The notes under the pieces: generated by a model | The model's database searches: none | What the model was told of the DNA's origin: nothing | The model's input: the letters and a program-made list of their open reading frames with translations, nothing else | Part shown: in pieces, positions 1 through 5,949 of the stretch | Layout: each line of letters starts with the position of its first letter | Numbering within the stretch: the stretch's first letter is position 1 | Made by a program: the position numbers and the translations under genes | From: Vulcanimicrobiota bacterium | GTDB taxonomy: Bacteria > Vulcanimicrobiota > Vulcanimicrobiia > Vulcanimicrobiales > Vulcanimicrobiaceae | NCBI GenBank assembly: GCA_019233415.1 | Contig: JAFAMK010000143.1 | Coordinates: forward strand, 1-12,681 | Direction: 5' to 3' | Length of the DNA: 12,681 bases

Positions 1-570
1 GAAGCGCGACGCGATGTCCCAGTACGGCTGCGTCTCCGCGCGCGGCACGTAGCCGTACGGGTAGAGCGGGTCGACCGGTCCGCCGAAACAGCTCGCCGGC
101 GTCGTGTCGAAGCCGTCCATTTTGCCGCCGTCCCAGTCCTTGACCCACGCGCCGTGCGAGTGGTCGGGATCGCACGGCGCCTCGAACGGCGTCGGCCGCA
201 GCGGGACGGTCAAGCCGAGGTGCGTCTGCCCCGACGCGACGCTGTCGGCGCCCGGATAACCGTTGAACAGGTTGTCGAACGTGCGGTTCTCCATGATCAC
301 GATGATCACGTGGCGGATCTTCCCGGCGCCGAGCAATGTCGCGTTCGGCGTCGGCGCGGGTGTCGGCGTCGCACCGGGCGGCGGCGACGCGACGCCGGCC
401 GGCGGGTTCGCCGGCGCGCCGGGGATCGGCGTCGGCGTCGCGGAGGCCGCCGGCGCGGGCGTAAACGTCTCCGTCGTAAAGCCGGGCGACGATGACGGCG
501 CAACCGAGGTACCGCCGCCTCCGCAGGCGGCGAGCAGGCAGCACATGACGACGAGAGCAGGCAGTCGCAC
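1..570 (-). CDS. Lipoprotein phosphoesterase, phospholipase C / acid phosphatase family (partial, C-terminus outside window)
   Basis: Only the first 190 codons are present; the gene runs off the left edge. The GTG start at 570 has a strong Shine-Dalgarno (GGAGGG, 4-base spacer). It gives a lipoprotein signal peptide with lipobox L13-A-A-C16, so the protein should be exported and lipid-anchored. Residues about 24-78 are a Pro/Ala/Thr-rich linker. The catalytic domain begins at KIRHVIIVIMENRTFDNLF (84-102). Its ENRTFD box (94-99) is the hallmark first metal-binding motif of the phosphoesterase family PF04185 (phospholipase C, acid phosphatase AcpA). A PYWDIASRF motif near residue 190 is also typical. 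The family cleaves phosphodiester or phosphomonoester bonds outside the cytoplasm; the substrate cannot be told from this fragment. An ATG at codon 9 is a possible but worse start, because it would leave almost no n-region before the lipobox. It lies 80 bases downstream of pntB on the same strand. Confidence 0.87.
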   Translation of the reverse strand, partial: MRLPALVVMCCLLAACGGGGTSVAPSSSPGFTTETFTPAPAASATPTPIPGAPANPPAGVASPPPGATPTPAPTPNATLLGAGKIRHVIIVIMENRTFDNLFNGYPGADSVASGQTHLGLTVPLRPTPFEAPCDPDHSHGAWVKDWDGGKMDGFDTTPASCFGGPVDPLYPYGYVPRAETQPYWDIASRF

Positions 571-574
571 GGAA

Positions 575-580
575 CCCTCC
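575..580 (-). promoter_or_regulatory. Ribosome binding site for the phosphoesterase
   Basis: On the minus strand this reads GGAGGG, four bases before the GTG at 568-570. It decides in favour of the GTG over the downstream ATG at codon 9. Confidence 0.7.
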
Positions 581-650
581 ACCACGAGCAGGACGCTCGC
601 GGTGTTACCCGCGCTCGCTTAAGCCAAACTCAAGGACGGGCGGTCGGACC

Positions 651-2054
651 TCAGAGCGCCTTCACGCCCGCGACGACGCCGTCGATCGACTTCTTCGCGT
701 CGCCGAAGAGCATCACGGTCTTCGCGTCGTCGTAGAGCGGGTTGTCGATCCCGGCGAAGCCCGAAGCCATCGAGCGCTTGAGGACGACGACGTTCTGCGC
801 TTTGTCGACGTTGAGGATCGGCATCCCGTAGATCGGGCTGGTCTTGTCCTCACGCGCGGCGGGGTTCGTCACGTCGTTCGCGCCGACGACGAGCGCGACG
901 TCCGCGCGCTCGAACTCCGGGTTGATGTCATCCATGTCGTACAGCGCGGTGTACGGCACGTTGGCTTCCGCGAGCAGCACGTTCATGTGCCCCGGCATGC
1001 GGCCGGCGACCGGGTGGATCGCGTACTTGACCTCGACGCCCTTCTTTTCGAGCTGGTCCGCCAACTCGCGAATCGAGTGCTGCGCCTGCGCGACCGCCAT
1101 CCCGTAGCCGGGGACGACGATCACTTCGTTCGCATACGCGAGCATCGCGGCGACGTCGTCGGGGTTCACCGAGCGCACGTTCTGGCCGCCCTTCGCGCCA
1201 CCGCCGCCGGTGCCGGTCTTCACCGCGCCGAACGCGCCGAACAGCACGTTCGTGATCGAGCGGTTCATCGCGCGGCCCATCAGCACGGTCAGCAGCGTGC
1301 CGGACGCGCCGACCAGCGCGCCGCTGATGATGAGGACGTTGTTGCCGAGCACGAAGCCGGTCGACGCCGCCGCGAGCCCGGTGAACGAGTTCAGCAGCGA
1401 GATGACGACCGGCATGTCGGCGCCGCCGATCGGGAGGACGAACAACACGCCGAGCACGAGCGAGCATCCGAGCGCGATCCAGAACCACTCCAGCACCGGC
1501 GGCACGCCCGCGACGACGAGCCCCCAGCTGACCAGGATCGCGAGCAGCAGCAGCGCGTTGACGACCTGCTGGCCGGGGTACGTGATCGGCCGGCCCGTCA
1601 TCACCTCTTGCAGCTTCAGAAACGCGATGATCGAACCAGCGAACGAGAGTGCGCCGATGACCGCCGAGAGCACGCTGGTGAACGCGACGTCGTAGCTCGG
1701 AACCGTGCCGCCGAAGCGCAGCAGTTCGCCCGCCGCGACGAGCGCGGCCGCGCCGCCGCCGGCGCCGTTGAAGATCGCGACCATCTGCGGCATCGCGGTC
1801 ATCTTCACGCGCTGCGCGGAGACGATCCCGACCGCCGCGCCGACCACCAGCGCGGCACCGATGACGATCCAGTTGGTCAGTCCCTGCGTCAGCGTTGCGA
1901 CGATCGCGATCAGCATTCCGAGGGCGCTGATCCGGTTCCCGAGGCGTGCGGTCTTCGGCGAGCTGAGGTAGCGCAAGCCGACGATGAACAGAATTCCGGT
2001 GACGAGGTATGCGACGTCGACCGGGCTGGCGAGCTGCTGTGCGACGACGTTCAT
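651..2054 (-). CDS. pntB: NAD(P) transhydrogenase subunit beta (PntB)
   Basis: Membrane subunit of the proton-translocating transhydrogenase, which uses the proton gradient to drive hydride transfer from NADH to NADP+ and so supplies NADPH. The 467 residues match the usual family length of about 460. Residues about 10-280 are a series of hydrophobic helices (domain II) including the conserved GADMPVVISLLNSFTG (211-226) and the GRAMNRSITNVLFGAFG region (260-276). After a Gly-rich hinge (281-290) comes the cytosolic NADP-binding domain III. It shows PGYGMAVAQAQ (315-325), HPVAGRMPGHMNVLLAEA (347-364), VGANDVTNPAA (390-400) and KRSMASGFAGIDNPLY (426-441), all family signatures. The ATG start overlaps the TGA of pntAB as ATGA, so the genes are probably translationally coupled. 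It is the last gene of the operon. No strong terminator is visible in the 80 bases before the phosphoesterase. Confidence 0.97.
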   Translation of the reverse strand: MNVVAQQLASPVDVAYLVTGILFIVGLRYLSSPKTARLGNRISALGMLIAIVATLTQGLTNWIVIGAALVVGAAVGIVSAQRVKMTAMPQMVAIFNGAGGGAAALVAAGELLRFGGTVPSYDVAFTSVLSAVIGALSFAGSIIAFLKLQEVMTGRPITYPGQQVVNALLLLAILVSWGLVVAGVPPVLEWFWIALGCSLVLGVLFVLPIGGADMPVVISLLNSFTGLAAASTGFVLGNNVLIISGALVGASGTLLTVLMGRAMNRSITNVLFGAFGAVKTGTGGGGAKGGQNVRSVNPDDVAAMLAYANEVIVVPGYGMAVAQAQHSIRELADQLEKKGVEVKYAIHPVAGRMPGHMNVLLAEANVPYTALYDMDDINPEFERADVALVVGANDVTNPAAREDKTSPIYGMPILNVDKAQNVVVLKRSMASGFAGIDNPLYDDAKTVMLFGDAKKSIDGVVAGVKAL

Positions 2055-2365
2055 CGCGCGCCGTCCGCCGGCGGCTTCGCCGGCGCTTTCGGGCGGAACA
2101 TCTGCAGCATCCGTTCGGTGACCGTGTAGCCGCCGAACACGTTCAGCGACGCCAGCACGACCAGCACGAACGCGACGATGTTATTCAAGGGCTGGTCGGA
2201 GGCGCCCGCGATCAGCAGCGCACCGACCAGGACGATCCCGTGGATCGCGTTCGTCGCCGACATCAGCGGCGTGTGCAGCGTCGTCGGGACCTTCGAGATG
2301 ACCTCGAACCCGACGAAGACGGCGAGGATGAAGATCGTCAGCTCGGTCAGCAGATGTGCGGTCAC
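2051..2365 (-). CDS. pntAB: NAD(P) transhydrogenase subunit alpha part 2 (PntAB), membrane segment
   Basis: A 104-residue membrane protein corresponding to the C-terminal membrane part of E. coli PntA, here encoded as a separate gene. Three hydrophobic helices are visible (about 7-25, 43-60 and 63-80). Diagnostic stretches are GFEVISKVPTTLHTPLMSAT (19-38), NAIHGIVLVGALL (39-51) and GGYTVTERMLQMF (78-90). Together with PntB it forms the proton channel domain II. It starts with GTG overlapping the pntAA stop (GTGA), and its own stop overlaps the pntB start (ATGA). The tail is Pro/Ala/Lys-rich. The split alpha subunit (alpha1 + alpha2) is a known arrangement, as in Rhodospirillum rubrum, so it is not a frameshift. 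Confidence 0.95.
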   Translation of the reverse strand: MTAHLLTELTIFILAVFVGFEVISKVPTTLHTPLMSATNAIHGIVLVGALLIAGASDQPLNNIVAFVLVVLASLNVFGGYTVTERMLQMFRPKAPAKPPADGAR

Positions 2366-3459
2366 GCGGCTCCTCCCGTGATCGTCGTTCCGGCGACGAT
2401 CTCATCGCTCGGGTCGAGCGCGAGCGCACCGTCCTTGATGATGTAGTCGAGCAGCGCCTGCACGTTGCGCGCGTACAGGCGGCTCGCGTCGTACGCGAGC
2501 GTCGAAGGCAGGTTCAACAGGCCGACGATCGTCACGCCGTTCTCGCTCGTGACGACCTCGCCGGCGACGGTGCCCTCGACGTTGCCGCCGGTCTCGGCGG
2601 CGAGGTCGACGATCACGCTGCCCGGCGCCATCGCCGCGACCGCTTCGCGCGTGACGCGGATCGGCGCGCGCTTGCCGGGGATCGCGGCGGTCGTGATGAC
2701 GACGTCGCTCGCGCCGATCGCCTTCACCATCGCGGCGCGCTGGCGCTCGAGCGCCTCGGCGGACAGCTCTTTCGCGTAGCCGCCCTTGCCTTCGCCGCTC
2801 TCGCCGACATCGATCTCGAGGAACTTCGCGCCGAGCGACTTCACCTGTTCGGCGACGACGGCGCGCGTGTCGTACGCGGTCACGACGGCGCCGAGCCGGC
2901 GGCACGTCGCGATCGCCTGCAGCCCGGCGACGCCGGCGCCGATGATCAGCGCCTTCGCGGGCGGGATCGTTCCCGCCGCGGTCGTCAGCATCGGGAAGAA
3001 CTTCGGCAGGTGCGTCGCGGCGAGCAGCGCGGCTTTGTAGCCGCCGATGTTCGCCTGCGAGCTGAGCGCGTCCATCGCCTGGGCCTTGGTCGTGCGCGGG
3101 ATCGCGTCCATCGAAAGCGCGGTGATCCCGCGCGGCGCGTAGCGCGCGACCGATGCCGGGTCGGCGAGCGGCGCGAGGAACCCGATCAGCGCCGTGCCGC
3201 GCTCGATCCCGTCCAGTTCGTCGTCGGACGGCTTCGCGACGCGCACGACGACCTGCGCGCCGGCGTAGGCGCTGCGGGCATCGGGCGCGAGCGTCGCGCC
3301 GGCCGCCTCGAACGCGGCGTCGGTATACCCGGCCGCGGTTCCCGCGCCCCGCTCGACCGCCACGGTCATCCCACCCTTGACGAACTTCGCGACGATCTCA
3401 GGAACGAGCGCGACGCGTCGTTCACCGGGCGCGCGTTCCTTCGGGACCGCGATCTTCAT
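2362..3459 (-). CDS. pntAA: NAD(P) transhydrogenase subunit alpha part 1 (PntAA), NAD-binding
   Basis: Soluble NAD(H)-binding domain I of the transhydrogenase, 365 residues, homologous also to alanine dehydrogenase. The ATG start at 3459 gives MKIAVPKERAPGERRVALVP, the canonical N-terminus; the open frame extends upstream to about 3606, but that part has no family similarity. Other signatures are IPRTTKAQAMDALSSQANIG (120-139), the Rossmann motif GAGVAGLQA (174-182), YDTRA (196-200), the loop before YAKELS (228-233), AAIPGKRAP (258-266), and DLAAETGGN (285-293). A modest ribosome site (AGGG, 5-base spacer) precedes it. It is the first gene of pntAA-pntAB-pntB. It faces the PchB-like gene across 82 bases, in which I could not identify a convincing promoter for either gene. 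Confidence 0.96.
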   Translation of the reverse strand: MKIAVPKERAPGERRVALVPEIVAKFVKGGMTVAVERGAGTAAGYTDAAFEAAGATLAPDARSAYAGAQVVVRVAKPSDDELDGIERGTALIGFLAPLADPASVARYAPRGITALSMDAIPRTTKAQAMDALSSQANIGGYKAALLAATHLPKFFPMLTTAAGTIPPAKALIIGAGVAGLQAIATCRRLGAVVTAYDTRAVVAEQVKSLGAKFLEIDVGESGEGKGGYAKELSAEALERQRAAMVKAIGASDVVITTAAIPGKRAPIRVTREAVAAMAPGSVIVDLAAETGGNVEGTVAGEVVTSENGVTIVGLLNLPSTLAYDASRLYARNVQALLDYIIKDGALALDPSDEIVAGTTITGGAA

Positions 3460-3541
3460 GCGGGCCCTATCGGCACCAGGCAGGCGAGTCCCTTCGTCTC
3501 CCGGGGCGGTCGGGCGGTCGCGCGCGGCGAATCCGTGCCGG

Positions 3542-3853
3542 ATGACACCGGAGGAGTGCCGCTCGCTCGAGGACATCCGCGCGCAGATCGACCGGCTCGA
3601 CCGCACGATCGTCCCGCTCTTGATCGACCGGTCCCGCTACGTGCGCCGCGCCGCCGACTTCAAGGCGAGCGCGAGCGACGTCGCCGCACCCGGGCGCCAG
3701 GAAGTCGTCTACGAGAACGTGCGCCGCATCGCCGCCGAGCACGGCGGCGACGAAGTCCTCATCGAACGCATCTACCGCCGCCTCGTCGCAGAATTCATCG
3801 CGGACCAGGAAACGATCTGGGAGATTCGCCGCCCTTCGACAGGCTCAGGATGA
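3542..3853 (+). CDS. Chorismate mutase type II (AroQ) family, isochorismate-pyruvate lyase (PchB)-like
   Basis: A 103-residue all-helical AroQ-fold protein. The ATG at 3542 gives MTPEECRSLEDIRAQIDRLD, strikingly like the start of Pseudomonas PchB as I recall it (TPEDC..L.DIR..IDR.D). On that alignment the catalytic residues are all kept: R13, R30 and K41 (in ADFKAS), R52 (in APGRQ) and Q89 (in FIADQE). They match PchB R14, R31, K42, R53 and Q90. PchB converts isochorismate to salicylate and pyruvate and has weak chorismate mutase activity; both remain possible here. No isochorismate synthase gene is adjacent. No clear Shine-Dalgarno precedes the ATG. The frame is open upstream to about 3377, but that part is antisense to pntAA. 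The last eight residues (RRPSTGSG) and the stop codon come from an intergenic repeat, so the native C-terminus was probably replaced. Confidence 0.85.
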   Translation: MTPEECRSLEDIRAQIDRLDRTIVPLLIDRSRYVRRAADFKASASDVAAPGRQEVVYENVRRIAAEHGGDEVLIERIYRRLVAEFIADQETIWEIRRPSTGSG

Positions 3854-3936
3854 CGGGAGCCCCCGTCATCCTGAGCCTGCTCCTCCCTCATGCTGAGCCT
3901 GTTCCCCCGTCATCCTGAGCTTGTCGAAGGGCGGCG
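3827..3936. repeat. Cluster of four copies of a palindromic intergenic repeat between convergent genes
   Basis: The outer arms 3827-3857 and 3906-3936 are 31 bases each and are reverse complements with one mismatch (CAGG versus CAAG). The core is the widespread high-GC repeat CCCTTCGACARGCTCAGGAT. Two more shortened copies in the second orientation lie between them: 3862-3879, exact over 18 bases, and about 3885-3904, degenerate. The left arm overlaps the last eight codons and the stop of the PchB-like gene. The right arm ends two bases before the stop of the binding-protein gene. Similar repeats are familiar from many high-GC genomes and often leave PSTGSG or PSTSSG protein tails (general knowledge, not checked here). 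Confidence 0.9.
3840..3879. terminator. Strong hairpin, probable bidirectional transcription terminator
   Basis: Positions 3840-3857 and 3862-3879 form a perfect 18-base-pair stem closed by the four-base loop AGCC, made from two copies of the repeat in opposite orientation. It lies between convergent genes (3542-3853 and 3939-4907). No T-tract follows on either side, so a terminator role is inferred from position and stem strength; it might instead stabilise mRNA 3' ends. The stem begins inside the coding end of the PchB-like gene. Confidence 0.6.
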
Positions 3937-3938
3937 CG

Positions 3939-4907
3939 CTAGAAGCGGGCGACGAGGCGGACTTCGTTGAGCGGCGGCTTGTACGTGAGGATGTTGTCGG
4001 CAAGGAATTCGCGCTGCATATCTTCGAGCGTGCCTTGGTCGATGCGTAGGTCGGGCTTGAAGTCGTAGCGCGGCGCGGCCTTGATGACGTCCAGCGGCTG
4101 CTTCGTATATTTCACGTACGCGTCCAGGTTCGGCGGCGCGTAGAAGGCCTCGCCGATGACGTCGGCCGCGCCCTTGCGCAGCGCGGCCATCGCCGCGCGC
4201 GCCGTCTCGGCGTTGCGCAACAGCGAGGGGCCGAAGAAGATCCCGGCGGCGGCGATTCCCGGTGGCGGCGCGGCGACGAGCGTCGCGAGCTTCAGTTGCT
4301 GGAACTCTTCGGTGAACGGCGCCGAGGTGAAGAGCGCGTCGACCGCTTTGTGTTCGAGCGCGGCCTGTTGGTCGGGGTTGGGGATGTTGAGCGCCTCGAC
4401 GTCGGTCAGCTTCAAGCCGGCCGGGCGCAGGATGCGCGCGACGTAGTATGCCGACGCGGCGCCGATGTTCCCGATCCAGCCGACTTTCTTGCCCTTCAGT
4501 CCGGCGACGCGCAGCCCGCCGTCGTACAGGTCCTTGCGGATCAGCAGCGCCGACGGATGTCCGTGGCGCGGCTGGTAGCCGGTCGACGCGACGAACTTCA
4601 CTTCCAGCCCGCGGTTGACCGCGTTGTAGAACGCCGCCGAGAGCGCCGCCGCCGCGACGTCGATCTGTCCTTGCGCGACCAGGCTCATCGAGTCGGCGCC
4701 GGCGACGATCGGCGAGAGGTTCGCGTCGAACCCTGCCTCGCGGAAATAGCCCTTCTCCGCCGCGACGAACACCGGCGCGAACAGCGTCGAGGGAACGTAG
4801 CCGATCGCGAGCGGCTTGCGCGTCTGCGCGAGGATCGCCGTCGGAAACGCGGCTGCTGCCGCGCCCAACGCCGCAGCGGTGAGAAAGCGCGCCCGTGACG
4901 TGGTCAT
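3939..4907 (-). CDS. ABC transporter substrate-binding protein, NMT1/THI5 / SsuA-TauA-like
   Basis: A 322-residue exported binding protein. Residues 1-28 are a signal peptide (SRARFL before a long Ala-rich stretch, likely cut after AILA). The SRARFL resembles a Tat motif but lacks the twin Arg, so Sec export is as likely. The mature part opens with IGYVPSTLFAPVFVAAEKGY, then GANLSP-like and GQIDVAAAALSAAF segments. This is the standard start of NMT1/SsuA-like binding proteins, which carry sulfonates, nitrate, pyrimidine precursors or aromatic acids to ABC importers. No ATPase or permease gene is next to it, so it is an orphan within this window. The ATG overlaps the stop of the upstream FAH gene (ATGA), with no separate Shine-Dalgarno, so translation is probably coupled. 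From context it may bind an aromatic acid, but that is a guess. It ends beside the repeat cluster. Confidence 0.85.
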   Translation of the reverse strand: MTTSRARFLTAAALGAAAAAFPTAILAQTRKPLAIGYVPSTLFAPVFVAAEKGYFREAGFDANLSPIVAGADSMSLVAQGQIDVAAAALSAAFYNAVNRGLEVKFVASTGYQPRHGHPSALLIRKDLYDGGLRVAGLKGKKVGWIGNIGAASAYYVARILRPAGLKLTDVEALNIPNPDQQAALEHKAVDALFTSAPFTEEFQQLKLATLVAAPPPGIAAAGIFFGPSLLRNAETARAAMAALRKGAADVIGEAFYAPPNLDAYVKYTKQPLDVIKAAPRYDFKPDLRIDQGTLEDMQREFLADNILTYKPPLNEVRLVARF

Positions 4908-5779
4908 GCGCGCGCACCGACCGGAGCGGTGAGCGCAACGGTATTGCGCAGCACGCCGATCTTCGAAATCTCCACGTCCATCACGTCACCATCCTCGAGG
5001 AATTCGGGCGGCGTGCGCGCGAACCCGACGCCCTCCGGCGTCCCGGTCGCGATGACGTCACCCGGTTCGAGCGTCGTCCCTTTCGACAGTTCGGCGATGC
5101 AGCGCGCCACCGAGAAGATCATCGACGCGGTGCTGGCGTGCTGCTTCGTCTCGCCGTTGACGCGCAGCGACACGTCGAGCCGCTGCGGGTCGCCGATCTC
5201 GTCGGCAGTGACGAGCCAGGGGCCGAGCGGGCACGTGTCGTCGAGCGTCTTCCCCTTGAACCACTGCGTCGTCGCCTTCTGCACGTCGCGCGCGCTCACG
5301 TCGTTCAGGCACGTGTAGCCGAAGACGACGTCGAGCGCACGGTCTTCCGGCACGTCCTTGCAGCGCGTCCCGATGACGACCGCGAGTTCGGCCTCCCAGT
5401 CGTACTGCGCCGAGACGGCCGCGCTCAGGTGCAGCGTCGCACCGGGATCGGCGATCGCGGTCGGCGCCTTGCTGAAGAACGTCGGGACCGCGGGGAGCGT
5501 CAGCGCCTCGCCGCGGGCGCGCGCGCCTTCCTCGGCGTGCGCGAGGTAGTTGCGGCCGACGCAGAAGACGTTCTTGTGCGGGCGGAGCGGCGCGTGCAGC
5601 ACCGCGCTCGCCAGCGGGACCCCGGGGCCCAGCCGGCTCGCCGCGGCGGCCCGCTCGTCCGGCGGCAGCGCGACGAACGCGTCGAGCGAGGTCAGCCCGT
5701 CGAGCGGGCGGATCGTCTCGCCGTCCAGCACGCCGGGACGCGGCGATGACGAGGGGGTGCTGAAGAGGACGAAGCGCAC
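4904..5779 (-). CDS. Fumarylacetoacetate hydrolase (FAH) family protein, probable acylpyruvate (fumaryl-/maleylpyruvate) hydrolase
   Basis: A 291-residue cytosolic FAH-fold enzyme. Motifs in order: NVFCVGRNYLAHAEEG (70-85), PTFFSKAP (99-106), DWEAELAVVIG (127-137) with likely metal ligands E129 and E131, GYTCLNDVSARDVQ (154-167) with D160, WFKGKTLDDTCPLGPWL (173-189), and GDVIATGTPEGVGFAR (240-255). The family cleaves C-C bonds in acylpyruvates or isomerises/decarboxylates related diacids. Gentisate 1,2-dioxygenase is encoded divergently next door, so hydrolysis of fumarylpyruvate or maleylpyruvate is the best guess. Ureidoglycolate lyase or homoprotocatechuate-pathway activity cannot be excluded from sequence alone. 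I chose the GTG at 5779 because GGAGGT stands four bases upstream and MRFVLFS is a normal family start. An in-frame start at 5848 would add 23 residues with no family similarity. The 3' end overlaps the binding-protein gene by four bases. Confidence 0.9.
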   Translation of the reverse strand: MRFVLFSTPSSSPRPGVLDGETIRPLDGLTSLDAFVALPPDERAAAASRLGPGVPLASAVLHAPLRPHKNVFCVGRNYLAHAEEGARARGEALTLPAVPTFFSKAPTAIADPGATLHLSAAVSAQYDWEAELAVVIGTRCKDVPEDRALDVVFGYTCLNDVSARDVQKATTQWFKGKTLDDTCPLGPWLVTADEIGDPQRLDVSLRVNGETKQHASTASMIFSVARCIAELSKGTTLEPGDVIATGTPEGVGFARTPPEFLEDGDVMDVEISKIGVLRNTVALTAPVGARA

Positions 5780-5783
5780 GGGG

Positions 5784-5789
5784 ACCTCC
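5784..5789 (-). promoter_or_regulatory. Ribosome binding site for the FAH-family gene
   Basis: Reads GGAGGT on the minus strand, four bases before the GTG at 5777-5779. It is the main reason to prefer this start over the in-frame one at 5848. Confidence 0.7.
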
Positions 5790-5808
5790 GGGGCGTGAGT
5801 GCGAAGCG

Positions 5809-5822
5809 CGTCTTGCAAGACG
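5809..5822. promoter_or_regulatory. Perfect 14-base palindrome, candidate operator in the FAH / gentisate dioxygenase divergent spacer
   Basis: CGTCTTGCAAGACG is a perfect palindrome. It is flanked by AGCG (5805-5808) and CGCT (5825-5828), which extend the symmetry after a two-base offset. It lies 30 bases upstream of the FAH GTG and about 130 bases upstream of the dioxygenase ATG. Such sites often bind dimeric regulators (MarR, GntR, IclR type) of aromatic catabolism. No regulator gene is in the window, so the role is inferred from symmetry and position only. Confidence 0.45.
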
Positions 5823-5949
5823 GACGCTATCTCTCCCTCCGAGCGCATGCTCGGCTCGGCCGCGCGGCACGACCGCTTCGCGGGAACGCTGGACCTCCAG
5901 GCCGCTCGCCGGTCTGCTCTTCGATCACCGAACCGCCGGGAGAACCGCC

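Noticed and set aside
340..500. Repetitive GC-rich DNA (gcgacgccgacgcc-type words) as a possible tandem repeat
   Set aside because: It is the Pro/Ala/Thr-rich linker of the phosphoesterase; repeats are irregular and explained by codon choice.
571..650. Promoter or terminator between pntB and the phosphoesterase
   Set aside because: Only a TTGAGT with no well-spaced -10 element and a weak 5-base stem (cgcgg/ccgcg) are present; not enough to call.
3504..3519. Tandem gggcggtc x2 in the pntAA / PchB-like spacer
   Set aside because: Two copies of an 8-base GC-rich word are likely by chance at this composition.
2356..3918. Long plus-strand open frame (about 520 codons) opposite pntAA
   Set aside because: Very Arg/Asp-rich, no family motifs; an antisense frame kept open by GC-rich codon bias over the certain pntAA gene.
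3910..4938. Long minus-strand frame overlapping the substrate-binding protein
   Set aside because: Arg-rich out-of-frame shadow; the binding-protein frame has a signal peptide and family motifs. It also merely reads into the repeat.
5780..5848. N-terminal extension of the FAH gene to a start at 5848
   Set aside because: Would add 23 residues with no family similarity and skip the GGAGGT site before GTG 5779; kept only as a minor alternative.
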